Part shown: in pieces, positions 43,296 to 55,372 of the stretch
Layout of the letters: each line of letters begins with the position of its first letter
How positions within the stretch are numbered: the stretch's first letter is position 1
NCBI GenBank assembly: GCA_014218235.1
Contig: CM024760.1
Coordinates: forward strand, 72,170,961 to 72,234,960
Length of the DNA stretch: 64,000 nt
Source: Colocasia esculenta
Taxonomy: Eukaryota > Streptophyta > Magnoliopsida > Alismatales > Araceae
Reading direction: 5' to 3'
Made by a program: the position numbers and the translations under genes
Notes under the pieces: generated by a model
What the model saw: the letters and a program-made list of their open reading frames with translations, nothing else
What the model was told of the DNA's origin: nothing
Databases searched by the model: none

Positions 43296-43309
43296 TTCTG
43301 TGTATGACA

Positions 43310-43739
43310 TCTGTTGGCTGGTTCTTTGGCTCGTTCATGACTATTTTTGCTAATTCAAGATGTATTCTTGCACTTGTGCTTAATTCTTTAATTGTTCTAG
43401 TGCAAATTGAGTTCTTTATCTTGTTCTTTGTTGCTTTATATCTTGAAAATCTATAAAAATTAGAAAATACAGAAAATTCACAAAAAAATAGAAAATCAAA
43501 AAAGACGGTTCGTCAGGTAAGTTCAGGTAAGTATTTCTCACCTTATTTCTCTGCATTACTATATGGTATCTACCCTACTATATCATATCAAGGACCGGAT
43601 GGTTCTCAGGGTGTTCTGGGATTTGAGTTCCCCTTCAACAAAAACGAGGATGATCTAAGTGCGCACTGTTAATCGTTGGATACACCATTAGATGATATGG
43701 CTTGGGGACGATGGATTCTTGATGATCAGTTTATCCCCA
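43310..43739. other. Unassigned sequence
   Basis: AT-rich, with AAAATTAGAAAATACAGAAA-like runs (43450-43505). No gene, LTR end or known repeat recognised. It may be the distal part of the Tat element or the leader of another element. Confidence 0.4.
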
Positions 43740-44079
43740 TGTAATTTAAATAAATTACATATCTATTTTGGTGATTAACAAAACTATACAAAGTTTAATC
43801 TAACGAATTTTCTACAAGTCTTGAGCACAGGAAATAAAACAAGGAAAATCAAGCCAAATAGTAAGCATTATTCCTATTGTAGCAATTTTGTTTCAAAGCA
43901 TGAAATCTATATAAGTCCACATCGACTTTCTTTATGCTACAACGATTTCTGTAGAGTTGTAACGATTTGCTCTCACAACGATTCGGTAAGTGATCGCAAC
44001 GATTTGCCCTCACAACGACTTGTTAAGTGATCGCAACGATTTGCCCTCACAATGATTCGGTAAGTGATCCCAACGATTT
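43740..44079 (+). repeat. SIRE-type LTR fragment with AACGATTT array, left part
   Basis: TATTTTGGTGATTAACAAAAC (43768 on) resembles the U3 start of copia-3 (ATTTTGGTGATAACAAAA on its own strand). From about 43938 AACGATTTGNNCTCACAACG units begin and are cut by the tandem gypsy at 44079. The exact LTR start is not resolved. The array continues at 63217. Confidence 0.6.
44075..44079. repeat. Target-site duplication of tandem gypsy, left copy
   Basis: GATTT before TGTAAGG, matching 63212-63216. Confidence 0.9.
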
Positions 44080-46986
44080 TGTAAGGCCCTCGAATTTTGT
44101 TGCATTATTGTGTTGCATGTAAATAATTCATGTTGTGTATGTACGTATGTAAATATCTACGTAAGTACTAGTTAGTATACTATTGCATGCATGTGTATAA
44201 ATTAGATGTAAATAATGTACGAATGGTATGATGGTAGTATGTACGTAGTAGTATGCATATGACATATATAGGTATAAGATGTACATGGTTTCTACATGTT
44301 TTAGAGTTCTGGCCGAAGGCCAGATTGGCGTCAATATCAACAGACGTCGATGTGGTGTCGGCGTCAACTCTATGGACGCCAACACTAACCCCAGCGTCCA
44401 GCGATGTGGACGCCAACTCTATATGACATATCTAGGAGCTTCTTGGGACAGCCCAAGGAGAGCTTCACCGAGCCCTAGATCCGTTTGGTGTATTTTCTAG
44501 AGGCAAGTACCCTACCCATAACGTCCCTGTATGTGTCTAGGTTGGTTTTATCATTTTGTGCATTTTCCCTCGTGTCCTAGATCCCCCTTTCACCTTTGCA
44601 TTTGAGTTCGGTCTGTGTTTCTGCACAGACAGGAACTTGGCGTCAATGCCCTTGACGCCGAGATCCCTGGTGTGCGTCCAGCGATCTTGCCGTCCACTCC
44701 TGGAACGGCCAGAGACCGCCGCCAAGTTCGTCTGGATAGAATAGTGAACTGTTCTGCCCTTCTGTATGATAAATTTCGATATGATTCACGATGAGGATAT
44801 AATGTAATCTCTTATATGCTATGTATACTAGCTAATGTGATGGATGGGAATGTGAATGTATACTTATTTTGTGGATGGTAGAGCTTATTACATATTTAAA
44901 AGCATGTGGAAGAATGTTCGTGTGTATGTCCTCACCATTATCCTAATAATCCGTGGTAAAATCATGTTGCCCTAATTGTTTTAGACCATGTATGTACAAC
45001 CCTGTCTGTGCTCTGAGTTTCTGGAATTTTCCATGCTTGTATGATTTATTGAATTTTCTATTTTGGGAAATAGAAATCATGCGTAGGTCACGATAAATCT
45101 TCCGTAAATTGTGTATTGCCCAATAAATTCGAGAATAAATCATGTGGCTCTATGCATGCTAGGGTTCAGACAGTGAGTTGTTAATTTGTGATTGGTATTC
45201 AACTCCATGCTAACCTGAATTGTAGGTAGCATGTGAATTTGATGTTAGATTTTCTGTAATTTCGTTTTAGCTTAGAAAAATCTGAAATTTTGCATGAAGA
45301 ATCCTAAGCCCGAAATTAGCCTGTGGTTAAAATTTCAGGTCATTCAGACCAGTATATGATGCAATATGAATTATCCATGTAAAAATATGAAACTAATGCA
45401 TGCCGTTGTAAAATGATTTGATTTTGTATATAGCAACCTGATTAGTGAAATTTCCTTAGTACTAAATTTCTGTAATTGTAGTGCCATGTTAGGAAAAAGA
45501 GAAGTGTGCATGTGAGTGAGAAAGTGAATGAAATGAGAGTGACATGTGTAAACATATGTGTTAAAATCAGTAAAATGTGTAATGTGTAACTTGTGCCAAA
45601 TGTGACTCTGCTTCCGTAGAGGGCAGTGGAACCGTATGAGGGAAAAGTCTCCCTGAGAAGGTTCAATGTGTTGTGACCCTAAGTGCATTAGGGGGAAATC
45701 CTGGAGGTGGACAAGTACCACTGGTTAGGGTGGAGACTTGTTCTCCCGGTCTGCGCAGTCCAAGAGTCGCCATTGTATTGCCTAGATGGCGTCTATGTGA
45801 TGTGATGTGTTGTGTCATTTGGTGGTTTGGACTATGTGTCACGGCACTAAATGTGAATGTGTAAATGTGTATGTGTTCATGTGAAAAATGTGAATGTGAA
45901 CAATGTGTAAAAGTGCATGTGTAAAGTGTGAAATATGCGAATTTGAAATTGTGTAAAAATGTGAAACCAATATGTGAGGATGTGAGTTTGTACTCCATGT
46001 TATGACAATCTGAAATCATGCATAAACAGTAGCCTTACTATGTTATGATCATGTTTATGTATGCAAAATGCCTAGAATCCATGCTAGGGATAATTGTTAA
46101 GCATATATAAACAACTTCCATACTTGGTTGTTCACATGTGGTGATTTAATCGTTGTTGTAGCTCTCATGTGTTAGATTATGGTTGCTAAAGTATGTAAAA
46201 CCAGCAAGCTTAAAGCATGTAAAATGGTTACGTATATGCGTAGAAATGTGTAAATTCCATGTTAGGTATGTTTCCTTTCATGCATGCTCGGGAATTTATG
46301 TTAATGGCTTCCATGTCTTAGTTGGTTGAAGGTAGATTTTATGTGAGGAATGAATAGAAAGCATGTGATAGGTGATTCTATTTTAAGAAATCTGAAAGCA
46401 TAGTCCATGTGTTTAAATTGTAGATTCACCATGATAGGTTGAAAAATTTAATGTCAAGCATGCTACGTGTTGTGTCCTGTGAATGTGTATGTAGAACCTA
46501 CTATGATATGTGCATGTACGGTATGCGTAGAAGTACTTGCGGAGTCTTTTAGACTCACTACTTGCTTCGGCATACAGGTGTAGTTGGTGACGAGACACTT
46601 GTGGAGGAGACGTTGGAGACCGACTCCGAGCGTGGAGATTAGAGTGCGGGAGTACTTGTGACATTTTGTGATTTTCATAGTATGTAAATTGAACATTGTA
46701 CTAGCATTATCATGGAAGAATGTATAAGTATGGACATCTATGTATTTGATTTTCAGCAATTTAAATTATGTGGACTTTTAGCTCTTTAATTGTTATCGAA
46801 ACATGTATGTTAAATGCGGATGATGAATGAAATGAAGACAGTGGTTCTTTTACTTCCGCTACTCTGTTCTTATATTCACGTGTATCTCAGCTGAATGTTA
46901 TTGTTGGGTAAACGTCCCACTGTGGCAACGTTCACTATATCGACGTGAGTTGGTATAACCGTACCGATATAATGAAGGTCACTACA
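44080..46986 (+). repeat. Tandem gypsy LTR1 (5' LTR, promoter deleted)
   Basis: TGTAAGGCCC to CACTACA. Compared with LTR2 it lacks about 360 bp (equivalent of about 52287-52652), including the TATATACA box, with a short filler at about 44417-44431. GGCGTC/GACGCC array at 44327-44414. Many TGTGAATGTG-like simple runs at 45840-45960. Confidence 0.92.
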
Positions 46987-46991
46987 GAGAT

Positions 46992-47003
46992 TGGTATCAG
47001 AGC
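46992..47003 (+). other. Primer-binding site, internal region 1
   Basis: TGGTATCAGAGC, five bases after LTR1. Confidence 0.93.
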
Positions 47004-47389
47004 AACCGATTGAGATTGCACATGAATATACATAAGTGATCATCTTCATTACATGCTAAGTCTACATAGGAATGTCCACATGTGTAGAACTGATTAATAA
47101 TGAATGAAAAATAGATAAGAAGATGGTTAGAAAACTAGTAACCTAGCTCTAATGGTGGCTGAAATTTATTACAGCCATGGCTTCGAGAGGTAGGCGTGGC
47201 GGAGCGTCGGCCAGTGAGAACGAGCCGAGACGTGACGAGCGGGCGGAGCAGCAGGCCCCGGCACTGCAAGGTTCTGTACTTCCCCCACCACCGCCTGTGG
47301 ATTATGGAGTATTCATGCAAGGTCTGGTGCAAGCCATGCAGACGCAGGCTCATACCCAGGCAGCACTCCAGGCACAGTTGGAGGCTCAG

Positions 47390-47477
47390 GTTAGACTAAT
47401 AGAATGATTAATAGTCTGCTTTATTTAACTATGTGATATTGTGTTGATTGTGTATTGCTTGCTGTGTACTGTAGCAG
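47390..47477 (+). other. Putative intron 1 in gag
   Basis: CAG|GTTAGA ... TGTAGCAG|GC, 88 nt, AT-rich, contains stops in the gag frame, and removal restores frame. Also present in copy 2. Confidence 0.55.
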
Positions 47478-47669
47478 GCTCAAGTACCAGCTCAAGACTA
47501 TGGTGGACCTTCTACCATGGAGAGATTCAAGAGGATGCTGCCACCCTCTTTTAAGGGGGAGAGCGACCCATTGTTGGCTGAAAGCTGGATGAGGGAGATA
47601 GAAAAGATCTTCCGAGCCATCAGGTGTGCAGATGAGGATAAGGTTACATTAGCCACCTACATGCTACAG

Positions 47670-47719
47670 GTATGATTTAGTTATGTGCTTGTATGTTTTG
47701 TTAAGTTAGATTTGTTTAG
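47670..47719 (+). other. Putative intron 2 in gag
   Basis: CAG|GTATGA ... TTTGTTTAG|AT, 50 nt, unusually short for a plant intron. Unspliced reading meets TGA at once. Also present in copy 2. Confidence 0.45.
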
Positions 47720-48376
47720 ATGGTGCCTATGAACGATGTAGTGCAAGAAAGAGCTGATGTATGGTGGGCTTCATTACTGCGTACCCTGTTTGAGGACGGA
47801 GCTATTGATGTTGCGTGGGACGAGTTCGTGAGGCTCTTTCGGGCCAAGTTCGTCCCCGAGCACGTGCAAGATCGGATGGAGCAAGAATTCCTATCTTTGA
47901 CTCAAGGCTCCATGGCCGTGCTGGAATATGAGGCAAGATTTTCTGAACTCTCTAAATATGCACCTCATATCGTGACAGACGAGCGCAGAAAGACAAAGAA
48001 GTTCGTGATGGGACTCAAGCCATCACTGCGGACGAGACTCGTGACATTTGACCACCACGTTGGACGAGGCCCTCAGTGCTGCTTGTAGGCAGGAGGGAGA
48101 GATGGATCAATACCTGGAAGAAAAGAAAGCTTCGCAGAAGAGACCTGCAACCACGTTCCAGTGGCAGGACAAGAAGAAAGCGGTGTACTTGACACAACAG
48201 CGACCAGTAGCAGTCGGCAGTACTCAGGTACCTTCTGTACGTTCCCCTGGTGTGAAGAAAGAGTGTCCCCACTGTGGGAGGGCACATGGTGGTTCGAGTG
48301 TTGGATGATTACGGGCAAGTGCTTGAAGTGCGGAAGCAGCGACCACAAGATCAAGGATTGCCCAAGACTTCAGTAG

Positions 48377-51300
48377 GGAGTCCAGCGCGGAGCGCCAGCC
48401 CCAGCAGCAGTAGCGGCAGCCCCAGCAGCAGTAGCGGCAGCGGCGCCAGCTACAAGAAGACCAGGAAGGCCTCGAGCCCCAGCTCGAGTTTTTGCTTTAC
48501 CTCGAGAGGACGCCGAGCATGCGGAGCATGTCACCGAAGGTACGGTTTTACTTCTAAGTGTGCACGCTCAGGTTTTGTTTGATACGGGTGCTACTCACTC
48601 GTTCATTTCCGAGCGGTTCGCTAGGCAGTTAGCCCTAGAGTCAGGCATAGAGTCTGAGGATTTAGAGGTCCCTTTGTCTGTACACACCCCTGCGGGTACG
48701 GTATCGACTAGGAAGTGCATTCCGTCGTTACCTGTGTGCATTGAGGATAGAATCCTAGATGGGTGTTTCTTCTTGCTAAAGATGAAGGACTATGATGCTA
48801 TTCTTAGTCTGGATTGGCTAGAGGAGCACTATGCATTGGTAGATTGTCGTCGGAAGAGGATTGTTTTTCGCATTCCTGGTGAGAATGAGTTTTCTCATCC
48901 CTTGCCAAGGAACTTGGCAGGAAAGATGGTCATCTCTGCCATGAAGGCGATGTGCATGGTAAACAAGGGTTGTGACGCTTTTCTTGCCAGCGTGGTGTTA
49001 GGACCAGAGGCTGATGAGTCACCTACTCTTGCGGAGATTGAGGTAGTGCAGGATTTTCCAGATGTCTTTCCTAATGACTTGTCTGGATTGCCACCGGATA
49101 GAGAGATAGAGTTTACTATAGAGTTGCTTCCGGGCATCTCTCCTATCTCGAAGGCTCCATATCGGATGGCACCTGCGGAGTTTGCCGAGTTAAGGAGGCA
49201 GTTGCAAGAGTTGCTTGATAAGGGATTTATTCGCCCTAGTGTTTCCCCTTGGGGTGCACCTGTATTATTCGTCAAGAAGAAAGACGGGTCACTTAGGTTA
49301 TGCATTGACTATAGGAAGTTGAACCAAGTGACTGTGAAAAACAGGTATCCCTTACCTCGTATTGATGACTTGTTTGACCAGTTGAGAGATGCATCAGTCT
49401 TTTCTAAGATTGACTTGCGATCTGGTTATCATCAGTTGAGGATTCGGAGTGAGGATGTGTCCAAGACGGCGTTTAGAACCCGTTATGGACATTATGAGTT
49501 TTTGGTCCTTCCTTTCGGATTGACCAATGCCCCTGCAGCGTTCATGGATCTCATGAACAGGGTGTTTAGGCCTTATCTAGGAAGCTTTGTCGTAGTGTTT
49601 ATTGATGATGTGTTGGTCTACTCTCCGGATGAGGCCACGAACCGTCAGCATTTGAGGGTAGTGTTAGAGGTTCTTCGTGAGCACAAGCTGTATGCTAAGT
49701 TCAGCAAGAGCGATTTTTGGTTGCGCGAGGTTCATTTCCTCGGGCATGTTAACTCCGGTGCTGGTGTTGCAGTTGATCCAACGAAGGTCCACGCAGTTAT
49801 GGATTGGGAGATTCCCAAGACCCCTTCGGAGATTTGTAGTTTTATTGGTTTAGCTGCTTACTATCGGCGATTTATTGAGGGATTTTCATCCATCGCCGCC
49901 CCTTTGACTCAGCTTACCAGAAAGGGAGTGAAGTTCTTTTGGTCCGAGAAGTGTGAGAGTAGTTTTCAATTATTGATGACTAAGCTCACGACAGCCCCGG
50001 TGTTAGTTTTATCGAGCGGTGTAGAGGGTTTTGCTATCTACACGGATGCGTCTCGGATTGGTTTAGGTTGTGTGCTAATGCAGTAGGAAAGGGTAGTGAC
50101 TTATGCTTCTCGTCAATTAAAGGAGCATGAGAAGAACTATCTGACTCATGACTTGGAGCTCGCAGCAGTGGTTCATGCACTAAAGATCTGGAGGCACTAT
50201 CTTTATGGTGTCAAATTTGAGGTGTTTACCGACCACAAGAGCTTGAAGTATCTTTTCTCCCAAAAGGAATTAAACCTGAGGCAGAGAAGATGGATCGAGT
50301 TCTTGAAGGACTATGACTTCGACCTTCAGTATCACCCTGGGAAGGTGAATGTCGTAGTGGATGCCCTGAGTAGAAAGAGGCCATCTCTCCAGCAGGATTG
50401 GAAGATGTTGGAAGATGTGGCTTGCGCGTTGACTGAGTTAGAGCCATCGCTATGCCAGGCTTTTGTAGCTCAGTTATCCCTTAGTTCCTCGGTTTTGGAT
50501 GAGGTGATCGAGCAACAGGAAGCCGACCCTAGACTCTTAGAGTTAGTGGGCAAGGCAGGCATTGCTCGTGATGAGGACGGTGTGATTAGATTTCAGCACC
50601 GTGTTTGTGTCCCTGATTTAGTAGATGTCCGTGAGCATGTGTTAGCGGAGGCTCATACATCGCGATTCTCTATTCATTCGGGTAGCACGAAGATGTATCA
50701 GGATCTGAAGAGATCATTTTGGTGGTCCGGCATGAAGAAGGATGTAGCGGATTACGTGTCTAGGTGTTTGGTGTGTCAACAAGTGAAGGCCGAGCGACAG
50801 CGACCATCCGGCCTCATGCAAAGGATGGACATCCCAGTGTGGAAGTGGGAAGTTGTCACTATGGACTTTGTCTCGGGTTTGCCTCGATCTAGAAGGGGCA
50901 ATGACTCGATTTGGGTAGTTGTAGATAGATTCTCGAAGACTGCTCATTTCTTGCCTATGAAGAAGAAGCAGTCAGTAGAGAGTTTAGCTAGATTGTATGC
51001 TAGTAGTATCATTAGATTGCATGGTGTGCCAAAGTTGATCATTTCGGATCGAGATCCGAGATTTACTTCGAGATTGTGGAAGGGTCTTCAGGATGCTTTA
51101 GGTTCGGAGCTGAAACTCAGTTCGGTGTTTCATCCCCAGACTGATGGACAGTCCGAGAGGACTATCCAGACGCTCGAGGATATGCTGAGAGCATGTGTGC
51201 TGGATTGGAAGGATGATTGGGAGCGCCATCTACCTCTAGTGGAGTTCGCATACAACAACAGCTTTCATTCAAGTATTGGTATGGCTCCATTCGAGGCGTT

Positions 51301-51901
51301 GTACGGTAGGCCCTGCAGATCTCCTTTATGTTGGGAGGAGACTGGTGATAGGCAGTTGAACGGTCCAGAGTTAGTTCAGGAGACTTCGGATAAGGTCCAG
51401 CTTATCAGGAAGAGGCATGTTGCGGCACAGGATAGGCAGAAGAGCTATGCCGACAACAGGAGGAAGGATCTTGAGTTCGAGGTTGGCGATCATGTCTTCT
51501 TGAAGATATCGCCTACTCGAGGTGTTGTCAGATTTGGCAGGCATAGTAAGTTGAGCCCTAGGTTCATTGGCCCATATGAGATTCTCAGACGATTGGGCAG
51601 CGTGGCATATGAGCTAGCATTACCCCCATCTTTGGCTAGTGTTCATCCCGTTTTCCACGTTTCGATGCTCAGGAAGTATGTCCGAGATCTGTCTCATGTG
51701 ATTAGTCATGAGCCAGTGGAGATTCAGCCAGATCTCTCGTATGTCGAGCAACCAGTAGCTATTCTTGACCGGAAGGTTCAGCATCTCCGGCACAAGAGTA
51801 TTGCGTCGGTGAAAGTTCTATGGCGGAACTTCTCCCGAGAGGAGGCTACTTGGGAGCTTGAGGATGCGATGAAGAAGAAGTATCCCCTTTTGTTTAAGTA
51901 G
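48377..51901 (+). CDS. Tandem gypsy pol, copy 1 (near-intact, one internal UAG)
   Basis: One continuous frame from the gag-end TAG (48374) to TAG at 51899, broken only by TAG 50084-50086. Order: Ala/Pro linker; protease (LFDTGATHSFIS, 48578 on); RT (YRKLNQVTVKNRYPLPRIDD, LRSGYHQLRI, VVFIDDVLVYS at about 49592); RNase H (YTDASRIGLGCVLMQ then TAG, ASRQLKEHEKNYLTHDLELA). Integrase has finger HSGSTKMYQDLKR and CLVCQQVK, core Asp in VTMDFVSGLP, Asp in ISDRDPRFTS and Glu in DGQSERTIQ. The tail SVKVLWRNFSREEATWELED is chromodomain-like. It makes cDNA and inserts it. About 1170 codons, a normal length. Whether the UAG is read through is unknown. Confidence 0.9.
50084..50086 (+). other. In-frame UAG inside RNase H, copy 1
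   Basis: CTAATGCAG TAG GAAAGG; the same codon is TAG in copy 2 (58231-58233). In related elements this position is a sense codon after VLMQ. Confidence 0.9.
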
Positions 51902-51930
51902 CGTCGTTCTAACTTCGAGGACAAAGTTTC

Positions 51931-51947
51931 TTTTAAGGGGGAGAGGG
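51931..51947 (+). other. Polypurine tract before LTR2
   Basis: TTTTAAGGGGGAGAGGG; same at about 60060-60076 before LTR3. Confidence 0.9.
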
Positions 51948-52193
51948 TGTAAGGCCCTCGAATTTTGTTGCATGATTGTGTTGCATGTAAATAATTCATG
52001 TTGTGTATGTACGTATGTAAATATCTACGTAAGTACTAGTTAGTATACTATTGCATGCATGTGTATAAATTAGATGTAAATAATGTATGAATGGTATGAT
52101 GGTAGTATGTACGTAGTAGTATGCATATGACATATATAGGTATAAGATGTACATGGTTTCTACATTTTTAGAGTTCTGGACGAAGGCCAAATT

Positions 52194-52281
52194 GGCGTCA
52201 ATATCAACAGACGTCGATGTGGTGTCGGCGTCAACCCTATGGACGCCAACACTAACCCCAGCGTCCAGCGATGTGGACGCC
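52194..52281. repeat. 33-bp GGCGTC/GACGCC inverted-pair array
   Basis: Forward elements GGCGTC at 52194, GGCGTC at 52227, AGCGTC at 52260 (33 bp apart each) with inverted partners GACGTC 52210, GACGCC 52242 and GACGCC 52276 (offsets 16, 15, 16). Confidence 0.9.
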
Positions 52282-52412
52282 AATTTCTCTGACCTGCATG
52301 CGTTGCAGAGCCGGAAATTCCGGAAGCAAGCCACCCTAACCATTGGGGAGCTGTCCCCAACGGTCTGAAAGGGGTATCACATCATCTCCTGCGTGGGTGA
52401 GAGGTCTTTGGC

Positions 52413-52420
52413 TATATACA
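52413..52420 (+). promoter_or_regulatory. TATA box of LTR2
   Basis: TATATACA in GGCTATATACAAAGCC; also at 60529-60536 in LTR3; missing from LTR1. Confidence 0.7.
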
Positions 52421-55191
52421 AAGCCATTCTTGCAACTCTCACCCTTCTCTTTGCCCCTTTGCAAGAGAGGAAGAAGAGAAAAAAAAAAACCCTAAAATCT
52501 GTGTGAAGAGCTCACCTTTGCAACCCTAAATCCGGCTACCTGAAGCTTGCACCGGCCATCTACACAGTAAGGAGCTAGCTGGAGTGGAGGAGGAGGCTTC
52601 CCCGACCTTATCTTGGAGCCATCTTCATCCTAGAACCCGGAGTGAAGCTTTTCTAGGAGCTTCTTAGGACAGCCCAAGGAGAGCTTCACCGAGCCCTAGA
52701 TCCGTTTGGTGTATTTTAGAGGCAAGTACCCTACCCATAACGTCCATGTATGTGTCTAGGTTGGTTTTATCATTTTGTGCATTTTCCCTCGTGTCCTAGA
52801 TCCCCCTTTCACCTTTGCATTTGAGTTCGGTCTGTGTTTCTGCACAGACAAGAACTTGGAGTCAATGCCCTTGACGCCGAGATCCCTGGTGTGCGTCCAG
52901 CGATCTTGCCGTCCACTCCTGGAACGGCCAGAGACCGCCGCCAAGTTCGTCTGGACAGAACAGTGAACTGTTCTGCCCTTCTATATAATAAATTTCGATA
53001 TGATTCACGATGAGGATATAATGTAATCTCTTATATGCTATGTATACTAAGTAATGTGATGGATGGAATGTGAATGTACACTTATTTTGTGGATGTTAGA
53101 GCTTATTACATATTTAAAAGCATGTGGAAGAATGTTCATGTGTATGTCCTCACCATTATCCTGATAATCCGTGGTAAAATCATGTTGCCCTAATTGTTTT
53201 AGACCATGTATGTACAACCCAATCTGTGCTCTGAGTTTCTAGAATTTTCCATGCTTGTATGATTTATTGAATTTTCTGTTTTGGGAAATAGAAATCATGC
53301 GTAGGTCACGATAAATCTTCCATAAATTGTGTATTGCCCAATAAATTCGGGAATAAATCATGTGGCTCTATGCATGCTAGGGTTCAGATAGTGAGTTGTT
53401 AATTTGTGATTGGTATTCAACTCCATGCTAACTTGAATTGTGGGTAGCATGTGATTTTGATTTTAGATTTTCTGTAATTTCGTTTTAGCTTAGAAACTTC
53501 TGAAATTTTGCATGAAGACTCCTAAACCCGAAATTAGCCTGTGGTTAAAATTTCAGGTCATTCAGACCAGTATATGATGCAATATGAATTTTCCATGTAA
53601 AAATGTGAAACTAATGCATGCAGTTGAAAAATGATTTGATTTTGTATATAGCAACCTGATTAGTGAAATTTCCTGAGTACTAAATTTCTGTAATTGTAGT
53701 GTCTTGTTAGGAAAAACAGAGAAGTGTGCATGTGAGTGAGAAAGTGAATGAAATGAGAGTGACATGTGTAAACATATGTGTTAAAATCAGTAAAATGTGT
53801 AATGTGTAACTTGTGCCAAATGTGACTCTGCTTCCGTAGAGGGCAGTGGAACCGTATCAGGGAAAAGTCTCCCTGAGAAGGTTCGATGTGTTGTGACCCT
53901 AAGGGCATTAGGGGGAAATCCTGGAGGTGGACAAGTACCACTGGTTAGGGTGGAGACTTGTTCTCCCGGTTTGCGCAGTCCAAGAGTCGCCATTGTATTG
54001 CCTAGATGGAGTCTATGTGATGTGATGTGTTGTGTCCTTCTTTGGTGGTTCGGACTATGTGTCACGGCACTAAATGTGAATGTGTAAATGTGTATGTGTT
54101 CATGTGAAAAATGTGAATGTGAACAATGTGTAAAAGTGCATGTGTAAAGTGTGAAATATGCGAATTTAAAATTGTGTAAAAATATGAAACCAAAATGTTA
54201 GGATGTGAGTTTGTAATCCATGTTATGACAATCTGAAATCATGCTTAAACAGTAGCCTTACTATGTTATGATCATGTTTATGTATGCAAAATGCCTAGAA
54301 TCCATGCTAGGGATAATTGTTAAGCATATATAAACAACTTCCATACTTGGTTGTTCACATGTGGTGATTTAATCGTTGTTGTAGCTCTCATGTGTTAGAT
54401 TATGGTTGCTAAAGTATGTAAAACCAGCAAGCTTAAAGCATGTAAAATGGTTGCGTATATGCGTAGAAATGTTTCCTTTCTTGCATGCTCGGGAATTTAT
54501 GTTAATGGCTTCCATGTCTTAGTTGGTTGAAGGTAGATTTTATGTGAGGAATGAATAGAAAGCATGTGATAGGTGATTCTATTTTAAGAAATCTGAAAGC
54601 ATAGTCCATGTGTTTAAATTGTTGATTCACCATGATAGGTTGAAAAATTTAATGTCAAGCATGCTACGTGTTGTGTCCTGTGAATGTGCATGTAGAACCT
54701 ACTATGATATGTGCATGTACGGTATGCGTAGAAGTACTTGCGGAGTCTTTTAGACTCACTACTTGCTTCGGCGTACAGGTGTAGTTGGTGACGAGACACT
54801 TGTGGAGGAGACGTTGGAGACCGACTCCAAGCGTGGAGATTAGAGTGTTGGGGTACTTGTGACATTTTGTGATTTTCATAGTATGTAAATTGAACATTGT
54901 ACTAGCATTATCATGGAAGAATGTATAAGTATGGACATCTATGTATTTGATTTTCAGCAATTTAAATTATGTGGACTTTTAGCTCTTTAATTGTTATCGA
55001 AACATGTATGTTAAATGCGGATGATGAATGAAATGAAGACAGTGGTTCTTTTACTTCCGCTACTCTGTTCATATATTCACGTGTATCTCAGCTGAATGTT
55101 ATTGTTGGGTAAATGTCCCACTGTGGCAACGTTCACTATATCGACGTGGGTTGGTATAACCGTACCGATATAATGAGGGTCGGTACAGAGA

Positions 55192-55203
55192 TGGTATCAG
55201 AGC
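55192..55203 (+). other. Primer-binding site, internal region 2
   Basis: TGGTATCAGAGC after LTR2. Confidence 0.92.
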
Positions 55204-55372
55204 AACCGGTTGAGATTGCACATGAATATACATAAGTGATCATCTCATTACATGCTAAGTCTAATAGGATGTCCACATGTGTAGAACTAATTACTAATAA
55301 TGAAAATAGATAAGAAGATGGTTAGAAAACTTAGTAACCTAGCTCTAATGGTGGCTGAAATTTATTACAGCC

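Larger units (their letters stand above)
47177..48376 (+). pseudogene. Tandem gypsy gag, copy 1, with two intron-like interruptions
   Basis: ATG at 47177 (MASRGRRGGASASENEPRRD). Coding blocks 47177-47389, 47478-47669 and 47720-48373 join in frame if GT...AG segments 47390-47477 (88 nt) and 47670-47719 (50 nt) are removed. Block 2 has RFKRMLPPSFKGESDP and ESWMREIEKIFRAIRCADED; block 3 has AWDEFVRLFRAKFVPEHVQD and LSKYAPHIVTDERR (gag fold). A CCHC knuckle CLKCGSSDHKIKDC (48322-48363) is last, then CAG TAG GGA. Relative to copy 2, small deletions at about 48058 and 48298 shift the frame. Gag would make the particle. Confidence 0.85.
51948..55187 (+). repeat. Tandem gypsy LTR2 (middle, full length)
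   Basis: 3240 bp, TGTAAGGCCC to GGTACA. Carries the 33-bp GGCGTC array (52194-52281), TATATACA at 52413 and an R/U5 with AAGAGCTCACC. It serves as 3' LTR of copy 1 and 5' LTR of copy 2. Confidence 0.92.

Noticed and set aside
43740..43759. Possible terminal inverted repeat of a DNA transposon (TGTAATTT...AAATTACA)
   Set aside because: The arms are only 8 bp around a 4-bp centre, a local palindrome; no partner end or transposase found.
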